A stretch of DNA of 64,000 nt from Cryptomeria japonica (lineage: Eukaryota > Streptophyta > Pinopsida > Cupressales > Cupressaceae), in the NCBI RefSeq assembly GCF_030272615.1, contig NC_081406.1, positions 187,658,391 to 187,722,390 on the forward strand, in the 5' to 3' direction. The notes under the pieces were generated by a model. The model saw only the letters and a program-made list of their open reading frames with translations, had not been told where the DNA came from and searched no databases. Of the stretch, positions 11,158-20,500 are shown piece by piece; position 1 is the first letter of the stretch; each line of letters opens with the position of its first letter. The position numbers and the translations under genes were made by a program.

Positions 11158-12288
11158 GGATTGGTTTAAGTTTAGGCATGGTTTTAATGGCATCACAAGT
11201 TATATTATGATAATTGCATATGAAAATGCTGATTTATGATTATGTATTTACTATTTGCCTTATATGTCTTCAACCGATTGCTCCATTGTATATGTATGTT
11301 TGGTATAAATGCTTATGAGATTGCTTAATGTTGTCATGTTTTCAGCATGATTACATCATGCACCTTTATAATGTATGTTTCTTGTATTCTTTGTATATAT
11401 ATACTATGTGTATTCATAGATTGCTTCATGTCTAATGCGTTTTTCAACATGTATACCTTGTGTCTTTATGTGTTGCTTCGTGATCGATATGTCTTCAACA
11501 TGTATGCTTCAAGTACTCTTTGCTTATATACTATGTATATTCGTGTGTTTGCTTCATGCCTGATACACCTCAGCATGTATACCTTGCATCTTTATGTGTG
11601 CCTTATGACGGATGTGTCTTTAGAGTGTTCACTCCATGAGTGCCTTCCTTATACATACTTGGTACTTGTGTGCATTGCTTCAAGCCTTTTATGTATTATG
11701 TGCATACTTCGTGCCTTAGTGTATTTGTATATTAGTTTGTATTTTATGCAAATGTATCGTCTATGCTCCATGCCTTATGTATATTACTTCATGTTTACAT
11801 GTGTGCTATTTCATACTCCATGTATAAACTTATGGGTTTGTGCTACATGTCTGATATGTATTTAAGTGAAATTGCTTCATGCTGTAAGTGTATTCACATG
11901 CCTTTTGCATGTCACTCTTAAATGTATGTATACTTCATAATTTGTGGATATTTATGTGTCTTTTGTGTCTTCCATATGATTGCTCCATTGTATGTTTTAT
12001 ATGTGTACATGTATACCTGTATTGTATAATTATATGATTGCCTGGATGATTGTCTCATCTTCAGCATGATTGTGTCACACATGCCTTCCTTAGGTATGCT
12101 CATGTCTTGAATATGCTTGCATCATGAATGATATGTTTTCAATGTTATTCCGTGTGCATTTTATATTTCTTTCTCAAATGCTTCATATCTTAAGGACTGA
12201 TGTGTTTTCAGAATGCTGACCTCTTGTGCATTTTGTAAGTGTAGATATCATGTATGCTTTACACGCAATTGCTTCCTATTTAGCGAAT

Positions 12289-12432
12289 GCTTGTTCTACA
12301 TAAGCGTCTCTCACATAACCACAAACACCCACATATATACTTAGTGACTTAAGAAAATTTGCTTGTTCTACATAAGCGTCTCTCACATAACCACAAACAC
12401 TCACATATATACTTAGTGACTTAAGAAAATTT
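12289..12432 (+). repeat. 72-bp perfect-length tandem duplication
   Basis: 12289-12360 and 12361-12432 are adjacent copies starting GCTTGTTCTACATAAGCG with only one difference seen, so the duplication is recent. Confidence 0.9.
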
Positions 12433-12655
12433 ATGTGCATGCTTCATACTTTATGTGCTTCATAACTTATGTGAACTCCTGCTTATGCACTACAAGATTC
12501 ATGCGTTACATGTATTTTACTTGTTACATGCCCTAATTGTATTCACTGTGCTTCACACCTTGTGTGTATACTGTATTCAAGTGTATACTCCATACTTTAT
12601 GTAATACATGTGTTTCGCATGTATATCGCATGCCTTAATTGTATTCATGTGTATT

Positions 12656-13172
12656 TGTTAGAATATTTAATCTTTACTTAGCTTAGGTTTATTTTTATTT
12701 AGTTTAGGATATTCCTTTGGAATTCCTACATGTAATTTGTCCTCTAGTACATGTGTGAGGACAAGTCATTTCTTTTATTTTCCTTTATTAAGGAATATTA
12801 GATTTCCTCCATAAGAGGATGTGGACACATGGCACACACATTTTATGAATGGTGGCATTCATAGATTTGGGAGTTACTTTGTAACTCCTCTCCTCATCTC
12901 TATTTAAGAGATGCCTCCTCTCTCATTTCTTCTTAATGACAATATTGTAAAGAGCTTCTTGCTCTCTCTCTCTCTCTCACATTTTTAGGCATTGCCTCAT
13001 TCATAATATCACAAGGGGTTTTTCTTTGCTTTTCCCCTTTCAAAAGTTCTTGTGCCTCCTTCTTCACATTTGGGTGATGCTCCAAGTTTATTGCTTTTCT
13101 CTTGGTAACAATTACTTCATCATAAACTTTCTTGGATTAATTTTCCTTTCCTTGCTCTTTTATTTCCTTTCA
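12656..13172 (+). repeat. 5' LTR of the young copia
   Basis: 517 bases, TGTTAG...TTTCA. A TATA-like TATTTAA is at 12901-12907, followed by a CT microsatellite near 12964-12980. Near-identical to the 3' LTR. Confidence 0.95.
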
Positions 13173-13184
13173 TGGTATCAGAGC
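13173..13184 (+). other. primer binding site (initiator tRNA-Met)
   Basis: TGGTATCAGAGC directly abuts the LTR end, as usual for plant copia elements. Confidence 0.95.
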
Positions 13185-13399
13185 AGGTTTCTAATCCTTG
13201 TTTTAAGTTGACATTGATGAAGGTTACCATTCTGTGGAGTTCACCTTGTTGGAGGCATTCTTGAGAGGAGAAGAAGTTCTTTTCTAATATTTTCTATTGT
13301 GCAGGTTTTGGTTTCAAATTTTAACTTTTTTTTTCAAACTTGTTAACAAGTTTGCCTGCAGGTTTAATCTTCTATTCTAGTTTTTTTTATTAAAAAAGG

Positions 13400-13557
13400 G
13401 CTTTGGAAGGCTTGCCGCCAAAGTTCCTTCTTTCTAGTTTAAATTTAATTATTTTTAAAGTTTTGGAAGGCTTGCCGCCAAAACTCCGGTGCTAACTTCT
13501 TTTCCTGCATACTTTAGATTTCATATTCATTTGTTTTGGAAGGCTTGCCGCCAAAAC
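13400..13557 (+). repeat. three-copy hairpin motif in the copia leader
   Basis: Three copies of a 23-base element: arms TTTTGG and CCAAAA around AAGGCTTGCCG, which itself contains GGC/GCC. Copies at 13401-13423, 13461-13483 and 13534-13556. In copy 1 the outer pair is C-G (CTTTGG/CCAAAG) instead of T-A, a compensatory change; copies 2 and 3 gain a further G-C pair outside. Location 220-390 bases after the primer site is where retroelement packaging or dimerisation signals lie. Confidence 0.85.
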
Positions 13558-14251
13558 AGTTTCATTATAAAGTTGTTTCTCTGATTCATATTGCAGGTTC
13601 TCACATTTTGTTTACTTGCAAGCTTTTTTGATTAAAAAAAAGAAATTTAAGCTTCCTTGCAGGATTTTGTTATCAAATTTTCTCAGTTTCTAACCTCATT
13701 CTCAGAATACTAACTCTTTTTTAATATCTATTGATCTATTTCAATCTTTGTTTGTGCTTATTTCAGCCTGGTTTACTTTACATAATAAATCTTACATTTT
13801 TTGTGTATCTAGAAACCATTTCGTTTTCAGTAGCTCTTGAGTGCGTCTATAAGTCCTGTCTGCAATTCTGGGTAAGCTTGGCTTACATTCTTGTGTGGGT
13901 TAAGTTTGCATTCACTGCTGGAATTTGCAGCGTATTGATAATCAACACCAAAAATTGTTTACCCCTGCACAAGTTCTGTTTTTGCATGTATTTATTGTGA
14001 CAACTCGAATGCTTGTCTGCAAAGTTATTATAAAAAAAAAAAAAAAAACAATCCTTGTTCTATTTGTCAAAGTTTTGTATTCTGAAAGAAATTTTTTTTA
14101 AAGTTAGTTACCTTAATACGATACAATTTTTATTTTAGGGGCTCATCGTATGATTCCTTGACATTTTTATTTTATGGTATAGTTTGAAGGGGCTCATCGT
14201 CCTAGCTTATATGGTGCAGAAAAACTTATCTGACCAAATAACATACTAACG

Positions 14252-14458
14252 TCAACTCTTCCCCAAAACCAACCTTTTTGGAAAGCCACGACCCCCACAC
14301 TCTGACCTTGTGGAATCAACAACGACCCCATTTTCAGTTCGTGTTGTGCAGTGGAATAGAATCTGGTCTCCCTCTTGAGGATGTGCTGAACCACCACCGG
14401 GTCTAATTACAGCTTTCATCACGCTGCCTGGCGCGATCTTTTTTTTTCCTTCTCTCAC
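14252..14458 (-). pseudogene. captured FKBP-domain fragment, PASTICCINO1-like, antisense in the copia leader
   Basis: Read on the minus strand this gives KKKIAPGSVMKAVIRPGGG followed by EGDQILFHC, ENGVVVDSTRSE and a GGRG...LVLGKS segment. This is the start of an FKBP-type peptidyl-prolyl isomerase domain and closely resembles what I recall of the first FKBP domain of plant PAS1. About 65 residues of homology end at LGKS, followed by a stop, where an exon end or capture boundary would lie. No start, later FKBP domains or TPR repeats follow. It sits between the copia primer site and gag, on the opposite strand, so it looks like host sequence carried inside the element. The family is fairly sure; orthology to PAS1 is inference. 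Confidence 0.65.
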
Positions 14459-14556
14459 TGGCTTTTGCCATCAGTTTCAATTCCCTCTACAGCTACCTCA
14501 AATAACCAGCGTTTACAAGCGTTTACAAGCAGATAACCATTGTCACTAAACTTCCA

Positions 14557-14640
14557 CCTCTCTGTAATCTCCCACTGCTGGCGATTGAGTTCATCGATCT
14601 CCTTGTGGAGTTCCTCCGCAGTCTTCTCCACCTTTTAAAA
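14557..14640 (-). pseudogene. second captured fragment, possibly pinin N-terminus
   Basis: Immediately upstream of the FKBP fragment on the same (minus) strand, a short frame reads VEKTAEELHKEIDELNRQQ then EITER. This resembles the N-terminal helix of plant pinin/SDK/memA-domain proteins as I remember it, then diverges abruptly at the next residue. The frame runs on for some 30 unrecognised codons before a stop. If right, fragments of two unrelated genes are fused within one retroelement. Too short to be certain. Confidence 0.35.
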
Positions 14641-15671
14641 ACTTTCTTCTTCTTCCTAGACATTGTAAGTTGTTCGAAGCTTCTCGATCTGAGAACTCTG
14701 AGTGCCTACTGTAACTCCGCCGCTGCTTCTTCCTTCCAGCGTTGAACTTTCTTTGTCTTTCCCAGCTGTTTTACCGAGTTCCTCAGCAAACTATCTTTGT
14801 CTCTGTAACTCTGCACCTGCGTCTTGCATTCAACGTCTCTCAAACCTGCGTTTTGTATTCATTGTGAAACGGTTCTCAGTCTCTGTTTGCAGTCTGTTCT
14901 CAGTCTGTGTCCCAATTATTCTTTGTGAAACGGTTCTCCATCATAACGTTTCTGCATTTATAATATCAGTTTCTGCATTTATAGTAAGTTTCTTCTGTTT
15001 TGTATCTGCTTCCATTTGTATATTGTTTATTTTGCCACGAATCCCTAGCATAAAGGGTTTCATCTCGCACAGTTTTTTACATTAAATCCTCGATTCATTT
15101 CTAGGAAGTTATCGTTTTTGGTCTAGTAATCTTGTTCTATGAAATAGCTTCGTTTCTAAGGAATATTCATGCTATTGTATAGTTTTGTTATTTGAAAATA
15201 ACACTAGATTTATTATCATAGAATGTACAGGGTTTAGCAGTATTTCCATAAAACCTTAGCTTTCATTTCGTGGATTCCTTGTGGTTATAATAAACCCTAA
15301 TTTCTTTTTAACATATTTTGTGTGGCTTGGCATGCGTCTTCTTTGTTTTAGGTTGTAGTCGTCAAATCTTACTTTCATTTTCAAAGTGTGAATCAAAGTT
15401 TTACAAAAGAAGTTCTTTTTAATATAATTTTTTTTTACAATTTTATTTTGTTAAATGAAAATAGTTTTAAATATTTTTTTGTTTAAATAAAATTAAAATG
15501 TTTTAATAAAATTTTATACTTCCATAAATCAGTTTTTTTTTTTTAAAAAAAGGTTATTATTTGAAATTTGCTTAGTTTAATCAAGGAGGTTAAAAAAAAA
15601 AATTATTTCTATCCAAGAGGGCATTTTTTTTTTTTCAATATTAAGCATAATTTGTTCATTATTTTGCTATC

Positions 15672-18600
15672 ATGTCTACATTAATTCCGGAAATTAAATT
15701 AAATAGTTCCAATTATCATTCATGGAAAACACATATCTCGTTTATTTTTCGTTTCAAACACCTTTTGGATGTTGCGACTGATAAAACATTTGAACCCGCT
15801 ACATCTGCTCCTCAAGCCGATCTAGATATATGGAAGGCTCAAAATGAGGAAGCACTTGGTTTAATTGGTATTTCAATGGTTCCTGATTTGTATGTTTTAA
15901 TTGGAAATTGTACAAAAGCGCATGAAGCTTGGGAAATTTTAAAAACTACTTATGATAGCTCAAATGAATCCCGAAAAATTCAACTTCAAGATCAACTTGA
16001 AGATCTAAGGTATACGGACTTTAAAACTATGGATGAATTCTTATTAAAGTTTGATTCTGTTAATAGTCAATTAACTGGTTTAGGAGTTACTCTTGCTGAT
16101 TTACGTTTAATTCATCTTATTCTTAAAAAATGTCTTCCTCGTCAATTTCAACAATTTATTACGAATATTCATGCTCAACTTGCTATTCCTAGCTTAGCTA
16201 CTCAATTAACATATGATATTTTTCGTAATTTATTGCGTCAAGAGGAAGCTAAATTAATTCAATTTGGTACTCTTAAAAGTAGTGAACATGCTTTTATGTC
16301 TAAAAATCAAAATCATAATAATAATTTTAGATCCAATAATAATAAACATAATCATAATCATAATAATAATCATAATAATAATCACAAATCTCCTAATTAT
16401 CAATCTCATTCTAAATCCTATCATAATAATTCTCATAATAATAATCATAATAATAATCACAATAATCAAAGGAATAATTCTCAAACAAGACCCCATTGCA
16501 CATATTGTGGGAAAGATGGACATATTACTAATAATTGTTTTAAGAAACAAAATGGTAAAAAGCCCATGAATCAAAATAATCAAAATAATCAACATAAACC
16601 TCATTATAAGAAGGGTAATAATAATGGCAATTCATCTCGTCATGCATTTACATGTACTTATAATGTTTCTCAACCACTTGAGTGGATTATTGATTCTGGT
16701 GCATCTCAACATGTTACTTCTCATAAAGAATGTTTTGAATCTTTGCATCCCGATACTTCTAATATTCCTGTTCAATTAGCTAATAATCATAGTTGTAAAG
16801 TTGAAGCTATTGGTGATGTGAATGTTCCTAATGGGAAATTACATGATGTTCTTTATGTTCCTGAATTAAAATCAAATTTGATTTCAGTTCCTAAACTTTG
16901 TCAAGATTATAAGATTAACTTTTATAGGGGCATATGTTATATCATTGATCCAAACACTAATCATGTTATTGCTACTGCTAAAATGGATAGTGATAACTTA
17001 TTCAAGTTCTATGAATTTGCTCCTCCAAAGTATTCTTTGCTTACTACTGTTGATTTTACTATATGGCATGAAAGACTTGGCCATCTCAATTCTGATTATA
17101 TTTCATTGATGCAAAAAGCAAATATGGTTAATGGATTGCCTAGTATTGTTCCTTCTCAAATTGTTTGCAATGGTTGCATGAGTGGTAAAATGCATAGGGA
17201 GCCCTTTCCTCATGGTCAATCTTGGAGGGCATACACTAAATTGCACCTCGTTCATAGTGATCTCTTGGGTCCCATGGAGAATCCCTCCATCCAAGGTTCA
17301 AGGTATGCACTTACCTTTGTTGATGATTTTTCCAGGAGAACATGGATATATTTCCTTCATAGTAAGGATCAAGTGCTTGATGTTTTTACTGAATTTCATA
17401 TGTTTGTAGAAAGGCAATCTGGTTCTAAAATTAAGATTCTTCGTACTGACAATGGAAGAGAATATGTCAATAATGCATTTAATGCTTATTTGAAATCTTT
17501 TGGAATTAAACATGAGCTTACCGTTCCTTATACACCACAACAAAATGGTGTGGCAGAACGGAAGCATAGGACAATTGTTGAAATGGCTAGATGTTTATTG
17601 CATGCTAAAAATATGGATTACAAGTTTTGGGCTGAAGCTATGGCTTGTGCAACTTATTTAATTAATAGAACACCTACCAAAGCCTTAAAGGATAAAACTC
17701 CTGAAGAAGCTTGGTCTGGTAGAAAGCCTAATTTGCAAAATTTAAGAATTTTTGGTTCCATAGCTTATGTTCACAAACCTAAGGCGAAAAGAAAAAAATT
17801 AGATGCTAAATCTTCTCCTTTTATTTTTGTTGGTTATGATGAAAATACTAAAGGTTATAGAGTTTACAATCCTATTACTAACAAGGTAAAAGTTGCAAGA
17901 GATGTTTGTATTGCAGAAAAGGGCATTCATGATTGTTCTAAAGTGGAGGATGATGAACTTGGTCAAACCAAAGTTGTGCTTGTGGAGGACCAACCTCCTT
18001 CTCTTAACCCTACTCCTAATGCATCTCTTTCTATTCCTTATAGTGATAGTGATAATGATAATAATAACTCTACTCCTCATGACTCTTCTTCTAGTGATGA
18101 ATCCATTACTTCTAAAAGAAGACCTAAATGGTTTAAATCTTTAATTCAAGATAGTGATGAATACTTAGCTAGAATGGATAAACTTCAAGCTAGGAGAGTT
18201 AATTATTGTAATTATGCTTTAATGACTACTATTATGAATTCTAATGATCCTAAAACATTTGATCAAGCTAAAAATCAACCGCATTGGCAAAAAGCAATGA
18301 AGGAAGAATATGATACTTTAACTTCTAACCAAACTTGGGATTTAGTTCCCTTGCCTCATGGTAAAAATCTTGTTTCTTGCAAGTGGCTTTATAAAACCAA
18401 ATTGAATGCTAATAATCAAGTTAGTAAATTTAAAGCTAGATTAGTTGCTAGAGGTTTTTCTCAAATTGAAGGCTTAGATTATACTGAAACTTTTGCTCCT
18501 GTTGCTAAAATGCCTACAATTAAACTTGTGCTTGCTTTAGCTTCTAGAATGAATTGGCCTATTCACCAAATGGATGTTAAAAGTGCTTTTCTTAATGGTG

Positions 18601-19763
18601 ATTTACATGAGGAAATTTATATGTCTCAACCTCCTGGTTTTATTAAAGAAGGTAATGCACACTTAGTTTATAAATTAAAGAAATCAATTTATGAATTCTT
18701 TCTTTCTCAAGGCTTTATTAGAAGTAAAAATGATCCTAACTTGTATATTAAACATAGTGAAGATGATATTATAATTATTATCTTGTATGTAGATGATTTG
18801 ATTCTTACCTCAAGCTCCAATACTTTGATTTCTGATATTAAGTTTCAACTTAATCAAAAATTTCAAATGACTGATTTAGGTCTTTTACATTATTTCTTAG
18901 GAATGCAAATTTGGCAAACCTCTAAAGGAATTTTCTTATCTCAAAGTAAATATGCTCAAGATCTCATAGATAAGTTTAAAATGAATGATGCTCATCATGT
19001 TTCAATTCCTATTGAATTAGGCACTAAGTTAATGCTTGATATGCAAACTCCTCTTGTTGATCCTACCTTGTATAGACAATTAGTTGGAAGTTTGAACTAT
19101 TTAACTCTTACTAGGCCAGATATTGCTTATAGTGTTGGTTTGGTTTCTAGATTCATGTCTAAACCTCAACAAACACACTTTAAAGTTGCTAAAAGAATTT
19201 TAAGATATATTAAAGGAACAATTAATGTAGGTTTGTTTTATGATGCAAATTCTGATTTTACTTTAAAAGGTTTTACTGATTCCGATCTAGGTGGAGATCC
19301 CAATGATGGGAAATCTACTTGTGGTTATTGTTTTTTTGTTGGTTCAGGAGCAATTTCTTGGAATAGTAAAAAGCAACAATCTACCTCTCTTGGATCCACT
19401 AAAGCTGAGTACAAAGGATGCACTAATGCTTCCAAAGAAGTCTTGTGGCTTAGAAGACTACTAGAAGATTTGGGTCTACCTCAACACGAACCAACTCCAT
19501 TGTATTGTGACAACCAAAGTGCCATTGCCTTGGCTAAAAATCCAGTTTTCCATGCAAGGACAAAACACATTGCTCTCCAACACCACTTTATTAGAGAACA
19601 AATTGAAGACAAGCAAGTTTCACTCCTCTATTGCAAGGGGGAAGACCAAGTTGCAGATATTTTGACCAAGCCACTTTGTAAAGAAAAATTCCAATTTCAT
19701 TGTAAAAATCTTGGATTACAACCCATTGAAGGGTTTGATGTAAGCTCCCCAAGTAAAGCTTAA
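15672..19763 (+). CDS. copia gag-pol polyprotein, full-length frame with RT gap
   Basis: A single 1363-codon ORF encodes all copia parts in order. Gag (UBN2-type) comes first, with an Asn/His-rich tract (about residues 212-270, from AAT/CAT repeats) and a CCHC knuckle CTYCGKDGHITNNC at 276. Protease has DSGA at 341. Integrase has H466, H471, C499, C502 and catalytic D530, D593, E629 with 35 residues between the last two. RT has YVDD at 1039-1042, and RNase H has TDSD (1203), STKAEY and CDNQSA, ending with ADILTKPL. The start is the ATG that opens the gag-like MSTLIPEIKLNSSNYHSW. Anomaly: at residues 1007-1008 (18690) the conserved copia block that normally carries LKQAPR and a following W-Y is absent, an in-frame loss of about 16 codons, so RT is probably inactive although nothing else is broken. 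Confidence 0.95.
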   Translation: MSTLIPEIKLNSSNYHSWKTHISFIFRFKHLLDVATDKTFEPATSAPQADLDIWKAQNEEALGLIGISMVPDLYVLIGNCTKAHEAWEILKTTYDSSNESRKIQLQDQLEDLRYTDFKTMDEFLLKFDSVNSQLTGLGVTLADLRLIHLILKKCLPRQFQQFITNIHAQLAIPSLATQLTYDIFRNLLRQEEAKLIQFGTLKSSEHAFMSKNQNHNNNFRSNNNKHNHNHNNNHNNNHKSPNYQSHSKSYHNNSHNNNHNNNHNNQRNNSQTRPHCTYCGKDGHITNNCFKKQNGKKPMNQNNQNNQHKPHYKKGNNNGNSSRHAFTCTYNVSQPLEWIIDSGASQHVTSHKECFESLHPDTSNIPVQLANNHSCKVEAIGDVNVPNGKLHDVLYVPELKSNLISVPKLCQDYKINFYRGICYIIDPNTNHVIATAKMDSDNLFKFYEFAPPKYSLLTTVDFTIWHERLGHLNSDYISLMQKANMVNGLPSIVPSQIVCNGCMSGKMHREPFPHGQSWRAYTKLHLVHSDLLGPMENPSIQGSRYALTFVDDFSRRTWIYFLHSKDQVLDVFTEFHMFVERQSGSKIKILRTDNGREYVNNAFNAYLKSFGIKHELTVPYTPQQNGVAERKHRTIVEMARCLLHAKNMDYKFWAEAMACATYLINRTPTKALKDKTPEEAWSGRKPNLQNLRIFGSIAYVHKPKAKRKKLDAKSSPFIFVGYDENTKGYRVYNPITNKVKVARDVCIAEKGIHDCSKVEDDELGQTKVVLVEDQPPSLNPTPNASLSIPYSDSDNDNNNSTPHDSSSSDESITSKRRPKWFKSLIQDSDEYLARMDKLQARRVNYCNYALMTTIMNSNDPKTFDQAKNQPHWQKAMKEEYDTLTSNQTWDLVPLPHGKNLVSCKWLYKTKLNANNQVSKFKARLVARGFSQIEGLDYTETFAPVAKMPTIKLVLALASRMNWPIHQMDVKSAFLNGDLHEEIYMSQPPGFIKEGNAHLVYKLKKSIYEFFLSQGFIRSKNDPNLYIKHSEDDIIIIILYVDDLILTSSSNTLISDIKFQLNQKFQMTDLGLLHYFLGMQIWQTSKGIFLSQSKYAQDLIDKFKMNDAHHVSIPIELGTKLMLDMQTPLVDPTLYRQLVGSLNYLTLTRPDIAYSVGLVSRFMSKPQQTHFKVAKRILRYIKGTINVGLFYDANSDFTLKGFTDSDLGGDPNDGKSTCGYCFFVGSGAISWNSKKQQSTSLGSTKAEYKGCTNASKEVLWLRRLLEDLGLPQHEPTPLYCDNQSAIALAKNPVFHARTKHIALQHHFIREQIEDKQVSLLYCKGEDQVADILTKPLCKEKFQFHCKNLGLQPIEGFDVSSPSKA

Positions 19764-19770
19764 GGGGGGG
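19762..19770 (+). other. polypurine tract of the young copia
   Basis: AAGGGGGGG, overlapping the gag-pol stop codon and directly before the 3' LTR. Confidence 0.9.
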
Positions 19771-20076
19771 TGTTAGAATATTTAATCTTTACTTAGCTTA
19801 GGTTTATTTTTATTTAGTTTAGGATATTCCTTTGGAATTCCTACATGTAATTTGTCCTCTAGTACATGTGTGAGGACAAGTCATTTCTTTTATTTTCCTT
19901 TATTAAGGAATATTAGATTTCCTCCATAAGAGGATGTGGACACATGGCACACACATTTTATGAATGGTGGCATTCATAGATTTGGGAGTTACTTTGTAAC
20001 TCCTCTCCTCATCTCTATTTAAGAGATGCCTCCTCTCTCATTTCTTCTTAATGACAATATTGTAAAGAGCTTCTTG

Positions 20077-20111
<35 letters not shown>

Positions 20112-20297
20112 AAGCATTGCCTCATTCATAATATCACAAGGGGTTTTTCTTTGCTTTTCCCCTTTCAAAAGTTCTTGTGCCTCCTTCTTCACATTTGGGT
20201 GATGCTCCAAGTTTATTGCTTTTCTCTTGGTAACAATTACTTCATCATAAACTTTCTTGGATTAATTTTCCTTTCCTTGCTCTTTTATTTCCTTTCA
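19771..20297 (+). repeat. 3' LTR of the young copia
   Basis: 527 bases. It is longer than the 5' LTR because its CT microsatellite (about 20077-20105) is longer; outside that I saw one substitution. Confidence 0.95.
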
Positions 20298-20302
20298 GTA
20301 TT

Positions 20303-20500
20303 ACATATGTTGCATACTTTGAATGTATTCATATGTATGATTCGTGTGTATTTCTGTGAATGATTAATACATGTATCGTGTATATACTTCAGATATGCTT
20401 CATGCCTTTACATATGTATACCTTGTGTTTTATTGGGATATGACTCAGTTTAAGGAAAATATCAATTGCTTGAGGATATGCAATTTCGGGAAGAGTGGAC
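20303..20500 (+). other. remaining internal tail of the LARD-like element
   Basis: Continues the TGCTTCATG/TGTATAC degenerate repeat seen before the copia insertion, and ends with a weak purine run GGGAAGAGTGGA before the right LTR, the probable polypurine tract. No gene. Confidence 0.7.

Larger units (their letters stand above)
10399..12655 (+). other. internal region of the LARD-like element, no credible gene
   Basis: No retroelement domain is readable on either strand. Contents: a 330-base-period duplication (10588-11157), then about 1.4 kb of T/G-rich degenerate repeats built around GCTTCATG, TGTATNCTT and CATGTGT, and a 72-base tandem duplication near the right end. An open frame at 11347-11865 is Cys/Tyr/Leu-rich low complexity that follows from the repeat and is not believed to be a gene. 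Confidence 0.6.
13185..15671 (+). other. unusually long leader of the young copia
   Basis: About 2.5 kb separates the primer site from gag, far more than the few hundred bases usual in copia elements. It holds three hairpin copies (13400-13557), poly-A at 14032-14048, a two-fold repeat of GGGGCTCATCGT near 14139 and 14190, antisense host-gene-like coding fragments (14190-14640), a pyrimidine-rich block with TTTGTGAAACGGTTCTC twice (near 14863 and 14922), and AT-rich sequence up to the start codon. No sense ORF of note is visible. Confidence 0.75.
12656..20297 (+). mobile_element. young Ty1/copia retrotransposon nested in the LARD-like element
   Basis: LTRs at 12656-13172 and 19771-20297, target duplication GTATT (12651-12655 and 20298-20302), primer site, one gag-pol ORF and a polypurine tract make a structurally complete 7.6 kb copy. 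By eye the LTRs differ by one G/A substitution plus the length and edge of a CT microsatellite, so the insertion is very recent. Two oddities: a 2.5 kb leader holding antisense host-gene fragments, and an in-frame gap in RT. Confidence 0.95.

Noticed and set aside
11347-11865. 172-codon ORF in the LARD interior, Cys/Tyr/Leu-rich
   Set aside because: It follows from degenerate TGTAT/CTTCATG repeats, has no homology I recognise and no sensible domain; treated as low-complexity chance ORF.
16254-16604. Ile-rich ORFs on both strands inside copia gag
   Set aside because: Shadow frames of the AAT/CAT repeat that encodes the Asn/His tract of gag.
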